From: Microvirga sp.
GTDB taxonomy: Bacteria > Pseudomonadota > Alphaproteobacteria > Rhizobiales > Beijerinckiaceae
Direction: 5' to 3'
NCBI RefSeq assembly: GCF_014699075.1
Contig: NZ_JACXAB010000010.1
Span: 62,001 to 126,000 of the forward strand
DNA: 64,000 nucleotides
Of the stretch, positions 27,242 to 36,770 are shown piece by piece. Below the pieces are notes generated by a model. The model saw only the letters and a program-made list of their open reading frames with translations. It made no database searches and was not told where the DNA came from. How positions within the stretch are numbered: position 1 is the stretch's first letter; every line of letters starts with the position of its first letter. Both the position numbers and the translations under genes were made by a program.

Positions 27242-27338
27242 GTCATCATGCGGCTATCGTTGCCCTAGCCGATCTAGGAACCCTTTGGTATGAGGCACCT
27301 GAAAAGCGGCTCAGGCGCCGCCTGAAGGATTGAGGACC

Positions 27339-27941
27339 ATGGACAAGTTCACCGTGCTGGAAAGCGTCGCGGCGCCGCTGCGGATCATCAATATCGACAC
27401 CGATATGATCATCCCCAAGCAGTACCTGAAGACGATCAAGCGCACGGGGCTCGGCACCGGCCTGTTCTCGGAAATGCGCTACCGCGAGGACGGCTCGGAG
27501 AACCCGGATTTCGTCCTCAACCAGCCGGCCTACCGCAATGCCAAGATCCTGGTGGCGGGCGACAATTTCGGCTGCGGCTCGTCCCGCGAGCATGCTCCCT
27601 GGGCGCTGCTCGATTTCGGCATCCGCTGCGTGATCTCCACGAGCTTCGCCGACATTTTCTACAACAACTGCTTCCAGAACGGCATCCTGCCGATCAAGGT
27701 GTCGCCGGAAGACCTGGAGAAGCTCTTCGACGATGCCAGCCGCGGGGCCAACGCGACGCTCACCGTCGACCTGGAAAAGCAGGAAATCCGCGGCCCTGAC
27801 GGCGGCTCCATCACCTTCGACATCGACCCGTTCAAGAAGCACTGCATGCTCAACGGCCTCGACGGCATCGGCCTGACTATGGAAAAGGCCTCCGCCATCG
27901 ACACCTTCGAGAAGAAGCTCTCGGAACGCGCCTGGGCTTAA
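27339..27941 (+). CDS. leuD: 3-isopropylmalate dehydratase small subunit
   Basis: 200 residues, full length for LeuD, with [14 protein letters not shown], the substrate-recognising loop region and FNNCFQNG-like [15 protein letters not shown] 27339 matches family starts ([14 protein letters not shown]); TTG 27330 upstream in frame is unlikely. It is 97 bp after the YdcF-like gene and is followed by a cupin gene after 30 bp. Confidence 0.96.
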   Translation: MDKFTVLESVAAPLRIINIDTDMIIPKQYLKTIKRTGLGTGLFSEMRYREDGSENPDFVLNQPAYRNAKILVAGDNFGCGSSREHAPWALLDFGIRCVISTSFADIFYNNCFQNGILPIKVSPEDLEKLFDDASRGANATLTVDLEKQEIRGPDGGSITFDIDPFKKHCMLNGLDGIGLTMEKASAIDTFEKKLSERAWA

Positions 27942-27971
27942 GATATCATCCTCAGTGACAGGGGATGACCG

Positions 27972-28352
27972 ATGACGAAAGCCAAGCCTAAGGTCCTCAG
28001 CCGTGCCGATTGGGCGACTCACCCCGACCTTTTCTGGAAAGGCCATGTCGAGGGCCACGCCCTCGGCACCGGCGCGACCGTGCTCTTCTATTCCACGGAA
28101 GAAGTCGGCGGCGGGCCCAAATGGCACGTCCATCCCTACGACGAGATCTTCATCATCCGTGAGGGGCGGGCGCTTTTCACCGTGGGCGACGAGCGCTTCG
28201 AATGCGAAAAGGGTCAGGTGGTTTTCGGCCCGGCCCATGTTCCGCATAAGTTCGTCAACCTCGGCCCAGGGCGGCTGGAGACCACCGACGTTCATGTGAG
28301 CGACCGCTGGATCCAGTGCAATCTGCCCGATCCGGAGATCGAGGCCGGCTGA
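27972..28352 (+). CDS. Single-domain cupin protein
   Basis: 126 residues. The cupin motif 1 (WHVHPYDEIFIIREG) and motif 2 (GPAHVPHKFVNLG) supply three His and one Glu for a metal. No fused domain. Function unknown; placement directly after leuD may mean cotranscription. Confidence 0.88.
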   Translation: MTKAKPKVLSRADWATHPDLFWKGHVEGHALGTGATVLFYSTEEVGGGPKWHVHPYDEIFIIREGRALFTVGDERFECEKGQVVFGPAHVPHKFVNLGPGRLETTDVHVSDRWIQCNLPDPEIEAG

Positions 28353-28433
28353 GCCGAGGATGCCTTATGACGAAAGCGTGAGGTGCGGCTCCGTTTTCAC
28401 AAGATTAACCAAATTCCCTGCAAGGTGCGGCGC

Positions 28434-29624
28434 ATGAAGAATCTCCTTGCCCCCACTCTGTTCGTTCTCGCAGGCCTTGGCCTTGCCACCCCAGCCATGG
28501 CCCAGGCCGATTTCGGCTCATGCCTTGCCGGCCTGAGATCCCAGGCCGCCGCCAAGGGCATTTCCGGCCAGGCTTTCGATGTCGCGACCCGCGGCGTCAC
28601 CCCGGATCTGACCATCCTTGACCTCATGAGCAACCAGCCGGAGTTCAAGACGCCGATCTGGGACTACCTCGCGGCCCTCGTCGACGAAGAGCGGGTGCAG
28701 GACGGCCGCACGGCCATGCGGCAATGGGGCCAGGCCCTGGCCTCGGCGGAGGCCCGCTTCGGCGTCGACCGCCACGCGATTGCCGGCGTCTGGGGCGTGG
28801 AGTCGAATTTCGGCAAGGATATCGGCGGCCGGCCGCTCGTGCAGTCGCTCTCGACGCTGGTCTGCTATGCGCCCCGCCGCAATGATTATTTCAAGGGCGA
28901 GCTGATGGCGACGCTCAAGATCGTGCAGGACGGGGACATCAACCCGGCAGCCTTGCGCGGCTCCTGGGCCGGCGCCTTCGGCCACACCCAGTTCATGCCC
29001 TCCACGTTCCAGCGCCTCGCCGTCGACGGCGACGGCGACGGGCGGCGCGACATCATGGCCTCCGTGCCGGATGCGGTGCATTCCACGGCCAACTTCCTCA
29101 AAAAAGCCGGCTGGGTGAATGGGTTGCCCTGGGGCTACGAGGTACGCCTGCCCGCAAACTTCAACGCTGGCCTTGCCGGACGCAAGAACAAGAAGCCGCT
29201 GAGCACCTGGGCCGCCATGGGCGTGCGCCGCGTCGATGGGCGTCCGCTCGAGGGTGGTTATGCTGCCGGCATCATCATCCCGGCGGGCGCGAACGGCCCG
29301 GCCTTCATCGTCACCAAGAATTTTGATGCGGTCTATTCCTACAACGCCGCCGAGTCCTATGGGCTCGCCATCGCGCTGCTCGGCGACCGCATGAAAGGCC
29401 TGCCCGGCATCCAGACCGCCTGGCCCACGGACGATCCGCCGCTGTCGCGCGCCCAGCGCCGCGAGCTGCAGACCCTCCTCACCGCCCGCGGCTACGATGT
29501 GGGCGAGCCGGACGGCAAGATCGGCTCCAAGACCCGCGAGGCCATCAAGGACGTGGAGCGCCGCATCGGCCTCGAGCCGCGCGGCCGGCCCGGCGGCAAG
29601 GTGCTGCAGGCCTTGAGAGGCTAA
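28434..29624 (+). CDS. Lytic murein transglycosylase (MltB/SLT_2 family) with peptidoglycan-binding domain
   Basis: 396 residues: signal peptide (about 1-23, AMAQA), SLT_2 catalytic domain with the general acid E123 in VWGVESNFG and the AFGHTQFMPST motif, then a C-terminal PG_binding_1 domain (about 335-394, LQTLLTARGYDVGEPDGKIG). It cleaves MurNAc-GlcNAc bonds to 1,6-anhydro products in the periplasm. The start is taken at the ATG before KNLLAPTLF because it gives a proper signal peptide. No lipobox cysteine is seen at the cleavage site. Confidence 0.92.
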   Translation: MKNLLAPTLFVLAGLGLATPAMAQADFGSCLAGLRSQAAAKGISGQAFDVATRGVTPDLTILDLMSNQPEFKTPIWDYLAALVDEERVQDGRTAMRQWGQALASAEARFGVDRHAIAGVWGVESNFGKDIGGRPLVQSLSTLVCYAPRRNDYFKGELMATLKIVQDGDINPAALRGSWAGAFGHTQFMPSTFQRLAVDGDGDGRRDIMASVPDAVHSTANFLKKAGWVNGLPWGYEVRLPANFNAGLAGRKNKKPLSTWAAMGVRRVDGRPLEGGYAAGIIIPAGANGPAFIVTKNFDAVYSYNAAESYGLAIALLGDRMKGLPGIQTAWPTDDPPLSRAQRRELQTLLTARGYDVGEPDGKIGSKTREAIKDVERRIGLEPRGRPGGKVLQALRG

Positions 29625-29682
29625 GGCTCTGCCAGCCATTCGCTGGTTGCGGTGGCGATGCGTTTGGAGTTGAACTGCTCCC

Positions 29683-30423
29683 ATGCTCATCGCCATCCTC
29701 ACCGACATCCACGGCAACCGCGAAGCGCTCTCCGCCTGCCTCGCCCACGCGCGCCTGCTCAAGGTCGACCGCTTCGTCTTCCTCGGCGATTATGTGGGCT
29801 ATGGGGCCGATCCGGCCTGGGTCGTGGATACGATCAGGACCATGGTGGACCAAGGCGCCGTCGCGCTGCTGGGCAACCACGATGCGGCCATCGATGGCCC
29901 TGACGAGGACATGAACAGCACGGCCCGGCAGGCGATCCAGTGGACCCGCGGCCAGCTCGGGCCCGAGCAGCGCCGGTTCCTGGCCGATCTTCCGCTCATC
30001 CATGAGGACGGCAACGTCCTCTACGTCCATGCCAACGGCTATGCCCCGCGCAACTGGGACTACATGGACGGACCCATGGAGGCCATCCGCCACTTCTCCC
30101 GGGTCGAGGCGCACATCACCTTCTGCGGCCATGTGCATGTGCCCATGCTCTACCACATGAGCACCACCGCGAAGGTGGGCAGCTTCTCGCCGGTGGCCGA
30201 CAACGACATCCCGCTGCTGCCGACCCGCACATGGCTTGCCGTCATCGGCGCCGTCGGGCAGCCGCGGGACGGGGTGGCGGCGGCGAACTACGCGGTCTTC
30301 GACACGGCCCGCCAGACCCTGCGCTATCTGCGCGTGCCCTATGACACGGCGACGGCCGCCCGCAAGGTGCGGGAGGCGGGCTTGCCTGAAAAGCTCGCGG
30401 TTCGTCTCGAACAGGGCCGCTGA
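29683..30423 (+). CDS. Calcineurin-like metallophosphatase
   Basis: 246 residues with all five metallophosphoesterase blocks: TDIHGN (D8, H10), GDYVGYG, GNHDAA, a lone His in YVHANG and GHVHVP. This is the YfcE/ApaH-like small cytoplasmic class. It ends 3 bp before the Ser/Thr-kinase-Usp gene, so it may be the opposing phosphatase of that kinase; that is inference from spacing only. Confidence 0.9.
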   Translation: MLIAILTDIHGNREALSACLAHARLLKVDRFVFLGDYVGYGADPAWVVDTIRTMVDQGAVALLGNHDAAIDGPDEDMNSTARQAIQWTRGQLGPEQRRFLADLPLIHEDGNVLYVHANGYAPRNWDYMDGPMEAIRHFSRVEAHITFCGHVHVPMLYHMSTTAKVGSFSPVADNDIPLLPTRTWLAVIGAVGQPRDGVAAANYAVFDTARQTLRYLRVPYDTATAARKVREAGLPEKLAVRLEQGR

Positions 30424-30426
30424 CGC

Positions 30427-31836
30427 ATGCGTTGGCGTCTTGAGCCCGGCATGGTGATCAATGGTTTCACGCTGCAGGAGCACATCAGCACCGGCGGCAT
30501 GGCGCTGGTCTGGACGGTGACCCGCGAGGATGATGCGACACCACTGATCATGAAGATCCCGCTGCTCCTCGACAGCGACGATCCTCTCCCCATCGTCTGT
30601 TTCGAGACCGAGCAGATGATCATGCCGCGCCTCACCGGGCCGCATGTGCCGCGTTTCGTGGCGGCCGGGCCCCTCGATCCCATGCCCTATATCGTCATGG
30701 AGCGGATTCCGGGCGAGTCCCTCAAAAGCCGCCTCGACGAGGTGCCTTTGCCCTGGGCTGAGGTGGTGGCGATCGGCGCGAAGGTGGCCAAGGCACTGCA
30801 CGACCTGCATCTGCAGAAGGTCATCCATCTCGACATCAAGCCAAGCAACGTGATGATCCGCGAGACGGGCGAGATCGTGCTCATCGATTACGGGTTCGCC
30901 CGGCACGAGCAATTGCCCGATCTTCTGGCCGAGGAGTTCCGTGAGCCCTTCGGCACCACGCCCTACATGGCCCCCGAGCAGGTGCTGCAGGACCGAGCCG
31001 ATCCGCGCAGCGACCTCTTCGCGCTCGGCGTGATGCTGTATTTTTTCGTCACCGGCGAGCGCCCCTTCGGCAACCCGCGCGGCGGACAGATTCGCAAGCG
31101 CCTGTGGCGCGATCCGGTGCCGCCGCGGGCGCTCAACCCCGATTGCCCGCCCTGGCTGCAGGAGATCATCCTGCGCTGCCTGGAGGTTCACCCGCAGGAC
31201 CGTTATGCGACGGCTGCCCAGCTGGCGCTGGACCTGGACAACCCCGACCAGGTGAAGCTCACCGAGCGAGCCGATCGGCTGGCCCGGGACAGCGGGATGA
31301 AGACCTTCCGACGCTGGCTCAAGGCAAGGAAAGCGCAGCCGCTCGAGACGCCGAACATCGTCGGGCAGCTCTCCCGAGCGCCCATCGTGCTTGCCGCCGT
31401 CGATCTCTCCCCCGGCAGCGAGGATCTGGCCGAAGCCTTACGCCTGATGGTCCAGCGCATCCTGTCGCTCGAGACCGAGGCGCGCATCGCCTGCGTCAAC
31501 ATCCTGAAGACCTCGCGCATCGCCGTCGACATCCTGGAGGATGCGGAGGGCAACAGCCTCCACGTTCAGCGCCTCGTGCAGCTCAAGCACTGGGGCTCGT
31601 CCTTGGGAGTTCCGGAGGAGCGGATCTCCTACAGCGTGCTGGAGGCCCCCGATCCGGCGGCGGCGCTCGTGGATTACGCCCGCCACAACAATGTGGACCA
31701 CATCGTGATCGGCGCGCGAGCGTCCTCGGCGCTCCGGCGCTACCTCGGGAGCGTCTCGTCCCAGGTGGTCGCGGAGGCGCCGTGCTCGGTGACGGTGGTG
31801 CGGACACCCAAGGACCGGCGCGCGCAGAACGGCTGA
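30427..31836 (+). CDS. Ser/Thr protein kinase fused to a universal stress protein domain
   Basis: 469 residues. Kinase domain about 10-270: Gly-loop STGGMALVW, Lys K43, Glu E60, catalytic loop HLDIKPSN (D136), DYG in place of DFG (154-156) and GTTPYMAPE (176-184); all essential residues are present. A linker with Arg/Lys-rich helix (about 280-310) leads to a UspA domain (about 319-458) ending in the ATP-binding type pattern GARASSALRRYLGSVS. The fusion could let nucleotide or stress binding by Usp control kinase activity. No membrane segment. It follows a metallophosphatase by 3 bp. Confidence 0.92.
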   Translation: MRWRLEPGMVINGFTLQEHISTGGMALVWTVTREDDATPLIMKIPLLLDSDDPLPIVCFETEQMIMPRLTGPHVPRFVAAGPLDPMPYIVMERIPGESLKSRLDEVPLPWAEVVAIGAKVAKALHDLHLQKVIHLDIKPSNVMIRETGEIVLIDYGFARHEQLPDLLAEEFREPFGTTPYMAPEQVLQDRADPRSDLFALGVMLYFFVTGERPFGNPRGGQIRKRLWRDPVPPRALNPDCPPWLQEIILRCLEVHPQDRYATAAQLALDLDNPDQVKLTERADRLARDSGMKTFRRWLKARKAQPLETPNIVGQLSRAPIVLAAVDLSPGSEDLAEALRLMVQRILSLETEARIACVNILKTSRIAVDILEDAEGNSLHVQRLVQLKHWGSSLGVPEERISYSVLEAPDPAAALVDYARHNNVDHIVIGARASSALRRYLGSVSSQVVAEAPCSVTVVRTPKDRRAQNG

Positions 31837-31923
31837 CCGGCTTTTCTGTCCGCTCGGGGCGGCGGAGGCTTGCAGGCCATGGAAATCCGTTGCTACGCTT
31901 GCGGCGACATCAAGGGATCTTTC

Positions 31924-32313
31924 ATGATGCGCCAGCTTCTTTCCTCCGGTTCTCCCATGGAGAAGGCTTACGGATATTCGCGCGCGGTTGTGCAGGATCC
32001 CTGGGTCTTCATGGCAGGCACGACCGGGTATGACTATGAGACCATGCAGATCCCGGACGACGTGGTGCAGCAGACGCGCAACTGCTGGCGGACGATCGAG
32101 CGCTTCCTCAAGGAGGCAGGGTCCAGCCTCAAGGATATCGTTCGCGTGACCTATTATGCGACCGAGACGGACGATGCCGAGGCCATTCTCGCAATCTGCG
32201 GGGAGGTCCTGCGCGATATCCGTCCGGCAACGTCCTTCCTGGTCGTCAAATCGCTTTTCCTCCCCGAGATGAAAATCGAGATCGAGGTCACGGCTTTGAA
32301 GGGCTCCGCCTAA
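31924..32313 (+). CDS. Rid-family (YjgF/YER057c/UK114) protein
   Basis: 129 residues with GYSRAVV, VFMAGTTG, and the C-terminal EMKIEIEVTAL strand of the Rid fold. RidA deaminates reactive enamine/imine intermediates; the key Arg of RidA (before the IExxxxA strand) is not clearly conserved, so this may belong to another Rid subgroup. AAGGGA lies 7-10 bp before the double ATG at 31924/31927. The frame is open further upstream (ATG 31879), giving a possible longer form. Confidence 0.82.
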   Translation: MMRQLLSSGSPMEKAYGYSRAVVQDPWVFMAGTTGYDYETMQIPDDVVQQTRNCWRTIERFLKEAGSSLKDIVRVTYYATETDDAEAILAICGEVLRDIRPATSFLVVKSLFLPEMKIEIEVTALKGSA

Positions 32314-32399
32314 CGATCAACGCGATGAAAGCTTGCCAAGCGGCCTGTTCGGCATTTTAAGAACCCTGCATCCGATCACAGCAGAACAGGGGTCTTCCC

Positions 32400-33506
32400 A
32401 TGGCAACGCACAAGCTTCTCCTTCTCCCCGGCGACGGCATCGGCCCGGAGGTCATGCGCGAGGTCGAGAAGATTGTAGGCTGGTTCCGCAAGCGCGGCGT
32501 GGGGTTCGAGACCGAGACCGATCTCGTCGGCGGCTCGGCCTATGACGCTCATGGAGCGGCGATCTCGGAAGATGCCATGAAGCTGGCTCAAGCGGCCGAT
32601 GCGGTGCTTTTCGGCGCGGTCGGCGGCGCGAAATGGGACAGCGTGCCTTACGCGGTGCGCCCCGAGGCGGGCCTGCTGCGCCTGCGCAAGGATCTCGGCC
32701 TGTTCGCGAATCTTCGCCCGGCGATCTGCTACCCGGCGCTGGCCGATGCCTCCTCGCTCAAGCGCGAGGTGGTGGAAGGCCTCGACATCATGATCGTGCG
32801 CGAGCTCACCGGCGGCGTCTATTTCGGCGAGCCGAAGGAGATCGTGACCCTGGAGGACGGCTCCCAGCGTGCCGTCGACACCCAGATCTATCACACCCAT
32901 GAGGTGGAGCGCATCACGCGTGTCGCCTTCGATCTTGCCAAGAAGCGCCGCAACAAGGTCTCGTCGGCGGAAAAATTCAATGTGATGAAGACCGGCGTGT
33001 TCTGGCGCCAGGTGGTCACGCGCGTCCACAAGGCGGAGTTCTCCGACGTCGAACTCGAGCATGTGCTCGCCGACAACTGCGCCATGCAGCTCGTGCGCTA
33101 TCCCAAGCAGTTCGACGTGATCGTCACCGACAACCTCTTTGGCGATATCCTGTCGGATATTGCGGCGATGCTCACCGGCTCGCTCGGCATGCTGCCCTCC
33201 GCATCGCTCGGTGCCGAGGATCCGGCCACCGGCCAGCGCAAGGCGCTTTACGAACCGGTCCACGGCTCGGCGCCGGATATCGCCGGCAAGGGATTGGCTA
33301 ATCCGATCGCGATGATCGGCTCCTTCGGCATGGCGCTGCGCTATTCCTTCGGTCTTCTCGACGAGGCGGATCGTCTCGACAAGGCCATCGCCAACGTGCT
33401 GGCCTCCGGCACCCGCACCAAGGACATCGCCGGCCCCGGCATGAACGCAGTGGGCACGCAGGATGTGGGCGATGCCATCGTCAAGGAACTGGAAGCTCTC
33501 GCGTAA
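32400..33506 (+). CDS. leuB: 3-isopropylmalate dehydrogenase
   Basis: 368 residues; oxidises 3-isopropylmalate to the 2-oxo acid with NAD. Family marks: [47 protein letters not shown], the catalytic NFVMKTG-like [18 protein letters not shown] and [14 protein letters not shown]. It completes the leucine set with leuC and leuD. A terminator follows. Confidence 0.97.
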   Translation: MATHKLLLLPGDGIGPEVMREVEKIVGWFRKRGVGFETETDLVGGSAYDAHGAAISEDAMKLAQAADAVLFGAVGGAKWDSVPYAVRPEAGLLRLRKDLGLFANLRPAICYPALADASSLKREVVEGLDIMIVRELTGGVYFGEPKEIVTLEDGSQRAVDTQIYHTHEVERITRVAFDLAKKRRNKVSSAEKFNVMKTGVFWRQVVTRVHKAEFSDVELEHVLADNCAMQLVRYPKQFDVIVTDNLFGDILSDIAAMLTGSLGMLPSASLGAEDPATGQRKALYEPVHGSAPDIAGKGLANPIAMIGSFGMALRYSFGLLDEADRLDKAIANVLASGTRTKDIAGPGMNAVGTQDVGDAIVKELEALA

Positions 33507-33512
33507 AATGAC

Positions 33513-33541
33513 AAAAGCCCGGATTGCTCCGGGGCTTTTTT
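33513..33541 (+). terminator. Terminator after leuB
   Basis: AAAAGCCCGG and CCGGGGCTTTT (one bulged G) flank ATTGCT and end in a T run, 6 bp after the leuB stop; it also lies 3' of the convergent 106-residue gene. Confidence 0.85.
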
Positions 33542-33552
33542 ACTCAGAGGCC

Positions 33553-33873
33553 TTAGCGAATCGACCCGGTCGAATCGATGTCCGAGAACGGGTTGCGCGC
33601 GCCCACGAATGGCCCGCCGATCGGATCGGGCAGGGAGCCCTCGCCGAAGCGGTCGCGCTGATGGCTCCAGGGCGGGTTCGCCACGGACGAGATCATCGGC
33701 GCCGTGACGTAGCGGTTGAGCGTGCCCGGCTGGGCCACGGGACCGGGATCGAGGAAGCTGCGGGGCTGCACGCGAAGAACGAGGGGACGGTCCTGAGCCT
33801 GCGCGTCCGCCACCATCGAGACGGTCGTGAGCGCAGCCAGGGAAGCCAGACCCAGAAGGGCGAAGCGGCGCAT
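33553..33873 (-). CDS. Small exported protein, unknown function
   Basis: 106 residues with a signal peptide (about 1-27, ending AQAQ) and a Pro/Ser-rich mature region with no cysteine. The sequence after the signal (RPLVLRVQPRSFLDPG) and the tail NPFSDIDSTGSI look like those of small Hyphomicrobiales periplasmic proteins of unknown role. Confidence 0.7.
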   Translation of the reverse strand: MRRFALLGLASLAALTTVSMVADAQAQDRPLVLRVQPRSFLDPGPVAQPGTLNRYVTAPMISSVANPPWSHQRDRFGEGSLPDPIGGPFVGARNPFSDIDSTGSIR

Positions 33874-34013
33874 GGGTAAACCTCCAGGGGTGACGCCGGC
33901 TTGATGGGCCGGGCGCCGTCGATACGTGTGAAGACTGTCAGAACAAGCCAGCCTCGCTTAAATGGTTCCGTGAGGTCATGGTGTTCACTGCAAGGTGAGA
34001 AGGACAGCGTGCG

Positions 34014-35138
34014 ATGGAGCACAAGCGCGAAGAGCGGGAAGGCCTTGAAGGCAAGGACGGCTTAAGCCTGCTGGGCGATGTGCCCCTCGTGGCCGAGACG
34101 CCCGAGGAGCTTCTCGATGATGAGACGACGCCGATCGCGCGTTTCTTCGTGCGCAACAACGGCCTGCTGCCGGAGCCGGTGATGGATGCGGACGGCTGGA
34201 CCTTCACGGTTGACGGCGAGGTGGAGCACCCGCTGAGTCTGTCGCTCGCGGATCTCAAGAGCCGCTTCCCGCACAAAACCTTCCGCATGGTGCTCGAATG
34301 CGGCGGCAATGGCCGCTCGTTCTTCGAGCCGAAGGCCGAAGGCAATCCCTGGACCAACGGCGGCGTCGGCTGCGCGGAATGGACGGGCGTGTCCCTGGCC
34401 GACGTGCTGCGCGAGGCGGGTCTGAAGGAGAGCGCACTCTTCACCGGCCATTTCGGTGCCGATCCCGACAAGCATGGTAGCCGCGAGCATCAGGCCATGT
34501 CCCGCGGCGTGCCCATCGCCAAGGCCCTGGAGGAGCACACGCTTCTGGTCTGGGGCATGAACGGCGAGCCGCTGCCCTTCATCCATGGCGGTCCCTTGCG
34601 CCTCGTCGTGCCGGGGTGGCCCGGATCGTTGAGCCAGAAATGGCTCAAGCGCATCTGGGTTCGCGACCGGGAGCATGACGGGCCGGGTATGACAGGCTTG
34701 TCCTATCGCCTGCCGGTCCGCCCCCTGGCGCCGGGCTCGGACGGCAGGGACGTGGAGAACCGCATCATCGAATCGATGCCGGTGCGCAGCATCGTCACGG
34801 CACCGGCCGATGGCAGCCGTTATCCGGCGGGCACACGCAGTCTCGCCATTCGCGGCGCGGCCTGGGCGGGAGACGACGCGGTGGCGCGGGTCGAGGTGAC
34901 CCTCGACGGCGGCGCGACCTGGACCGAGGCCGCGATGACGCCGCCGCGCAACCGCTACGACTGGACACGCTGGCAGGTGTCACTCGCCCTGCCTGAGGAT
35001 GGATTTTACGAGATCTTTGCCCGTGCCACAGACTCGACAGGGCGGGCGCAGCCCTTCCGCGCCGCGAACTGGAATCCGAACGGCTATGGCTGCAACGTCA
35101 TGCACCGGGTGGCGGTTACGGTCGGGCCGGAGGTTTGA
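34014..35138 (+). CDS. Sulfite-oxidase-like molybdopterin oxidoreductase
   Basis: 374 residues: a molybdopterin-binding domain (about 50-235) with the Mo-ligand cysteine C96 in LECGGNGR and HGGPLRLVVPGWPG, then an Ig-like Mo-co dimerisation domain (about 255-370). No heme domain and no signal peptide, so it is either cytoplasmic or exported with a partner; the gene next to it encodes no cytochrome. Sulfite is the likely substrate class, not proven. The 3' end overlaps a convergent gene by 23 bp. Confidence 0.88.
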   Translation: MEHKREEREGLEGKDGLSLLGDVPLVAETPEELLDDETTPIARFFVRNNGLLPEPVMDADGWTFTVDGEVEHPLSLSLADLKSRFPHKTFRMVLECGGNGRSFFEPKAEGNPWTNGGVGCAEWTGVSLADVLREAGLKESALFTGHFGADPDKHGSREHQAMSRGVPIAKALEEHTLLVWGMNGEPLPFIHGGPLRLVVPGWPGSLSQKWLKRIWVRDREHDGPGMTGLSYRLPVRPLAPGSDGRDVENRIIESMPVRSIVTAPADGSRYPAGTRSLAIRGAAWAGDDAVARVEVTLDGGATWTEAAMTPPRNRYDWTRWQVSLALPEDGFYEIFARATDSTGRAQPFRAANWNPNGYGCNVMHRVAVTVGPEV

Positions 35139-35925
35139 CGGAGACGGAGGCCGTGCGGGCAACAGGGCCGCAAGCCTCGGTCCGGCTGCGTTCGGCCTTG
35201 GCGAAGACCGCCTTGAGGGATGGGCTTGAGCCGCCGGCCAGTGTCATCCCGTCGATGAAGCACGCCAGCTGCGCATCGTCGGGCGTGGAAGATCCGCAGA
35301 GCCAGCCCTGGAAGCTGAATTCTGTCTCCGCATCCGCAAACCGGAAGGCCTGACAGGCCTGCTCGCCCTTGGCCGCAAGAGTCAGGGGAGCGGCCTCGAG
35401 GGTGCCGAACTTCGTCGCCACCGACCGGCCCTGGCCCTGATGCGCCACGGCCAGGCCCGCACGGGCGGCCCGGCGCACGATGTCGATGTAGAAGCTGCCC
35501 GCCGTCTCAGGCGCACCCTGCACGAGGGAGACCTGGGCGTAACGGAAGTCGCCGAAGCGACCGAGGACGAGGGTATCCTCCCGCGCGCCGTTCGTGTGCT
35601 GGCGCGCCTCCGTGGTGACGGGACCCGGAGCGCCCGTAAGAGCATAGGGAGCCGGGGCGGCCGGGACCGGTTTCCAGGCCGGTGCGGGCGCGACCAGGAC
35701 GGAAGAGGGCACCGTCTTCTCGCGCTCGGTCGGGCGGCGGGCCGGCTCCAGCTGCAGGGCCAGATAGGCAAGCCCTGCGATACTGCAGACGGACATCAGG
35801 ATCACCCGCAGCCAGGATGGCCCCTTACGCCTCAGGCGACGGGCCGGGCGCTCCTCGACCCAGTCGGCGAGATCATCCTCGTCCCATTCGGCATAGCCTG
35901 CCCTCGGCATCGCGCCACCACTCAC
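35116..35925 (-). CDS. Membrane-anchored protein of unknown function
   Basis: 269 residues: acidic/basic cytoplasmic N-terminus (DEDDLADWVEERPARRLRRK), one membrane segment (about 38-60), a Pro/Ala linker, and a periplasmic domain with four cysteines (ACQAF, LCGSS, ACFIDG, ACGPV) that may pair. No recognised enzyme motif. ATG 35910 is an alternative start. Seen in many Hyphomicrobiales by general appearance, but unnamed. Confidence 0.75.
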   Translation of the reverse strand: MSGGAMPRAGYAEWDEDDLADWVEERPARRLRRKGPSWLRVILMSVCSIAGLAYLALQLEPARRPTEREKTVPSSVLVAPAPAWKPVPAAPAPYALTGAPGPVTTEARQHTNGAREDTLVLGRFGDFRYAQVSLVQGAPETAGSFYIDIVRRAARAGLAVAHQGQGRSVATKFGTLEAAPLTLAAKGEQACQAFRFADAETEFSFQGWLCGSSTPDDAQLACFIDGMTLAGGSSPSLKAVFAKAERSRTEACGPVARTASVSVKPPARP

Positions 35926-36026
35926 GTCGACGGATCACGTCATCACCATGTTCTACCGTGACACTGGCCAGGGTTCGAAAGGTTTTGCTAAGCAAGGTAA
36001 ACCAAAGCTTGAAGCGCTGAGCTCCG

Positions 36027-36509
36027 ATGCCCGAGACTGCTGTCCGCCTTGCCAATTTCGAAGACGCGGCCGATATCGCGGCGCTGATCCGCGCCTTGGA
36101 TCTGCACTATGTCGGCCCTGAGGTCGCGCAGCCCCTTGAGCCTACGCTGGTCATGGTCGAGCGTTCGATGCGCGAACAGGAGGGCACCCGCTATGCCCTT
36201 GCCTACCGGGATGGGCGCCCGGTGGGCCTCGCCTGCTTCGCCGTGCTGCGGCCCGGCTTCAAGCTGTCGGGGCTTCTCTTCGTCAAGGAACTCTTCGTCG
36301 AGAGGGAGGTCCGGGGCCAGGCGGTGGGGCTGGTGCTGATGCGCTGGCTGGCGGATCATGCCCGGGCGCAGGGCCTCACCCGCATCGACCTCACCACGGA
36401 TGGCACCAACACGGGCGCTCAGGCGTTCTACGAGCGCCTCGGGGCCGAGCGAATGAACAAGGTCTTCTACCGCTTCAATCTCTCGACCGATGTGCTGACG
36501 GGCGATTGA
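36027..36509 (+). CDS. GNAT-family N-acetyltransferase
   Basis: 160 residues with the acetyl-CoA-binding motif A region (VEREVRGQAVGLVLMRWLADHAR) and motif B (TNTGAQAFYERLGAE). Substrate unknown. A 261-bp gap to asd follows, which has no gene; it contains a CTCTCCCACGGGGCGAGAG hairpin near 36693 and should carry the asd promoter. Confidence 0.88.
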   Translation: MPETAVRLANFEDAADIAALIRALDLHYVGPEVAQPLEPTLVMVERSMREQEGTRYALAYRDGRPVGLACFAVLRPGFKLSGLLFVKELFVEREVRGQAVGLVLMRWLADHARAQGLTRIDLTTDGTNTGAQAFYERLGAERMNKVFYRFNLSTDVLTGD

Positions 36510-36770
36510 CCGCGCGAGCCCAAGGAAACGCTTGACGAAAGCGTGTCTTTGGTGTGTTTGTGGCGGGATCAAAGCCGCAACCAGGCTTTGGATGGACGAT
36601 GGCAATGGCGCTGCTCACCCACACGACGAGCAAAACGAAAACCGCCACGACGGCTGTGAAAACAGCCGAATAAGCCTCGTCGTCCCCGGTCCTCTCTCCC
36701 ACGGGGCGAGAGGCAGCACCCGAGCAGGGTTTTCAAGATCTCCGGGGAGAGCCACAATAGGAGAAGTCAT

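Noticed and set aside
29545-31191. 548-codon open frame on the minus strand opposite the phosphatase and kinase genes
   Set aside because: Same kind of shadow; the plus strand carries complete, motif-rich genes.
36510-36770. Riboswitch upstream of asd
   Set aside because: I see one repeat-like hairpin but no lysine-riboswitch consensus.
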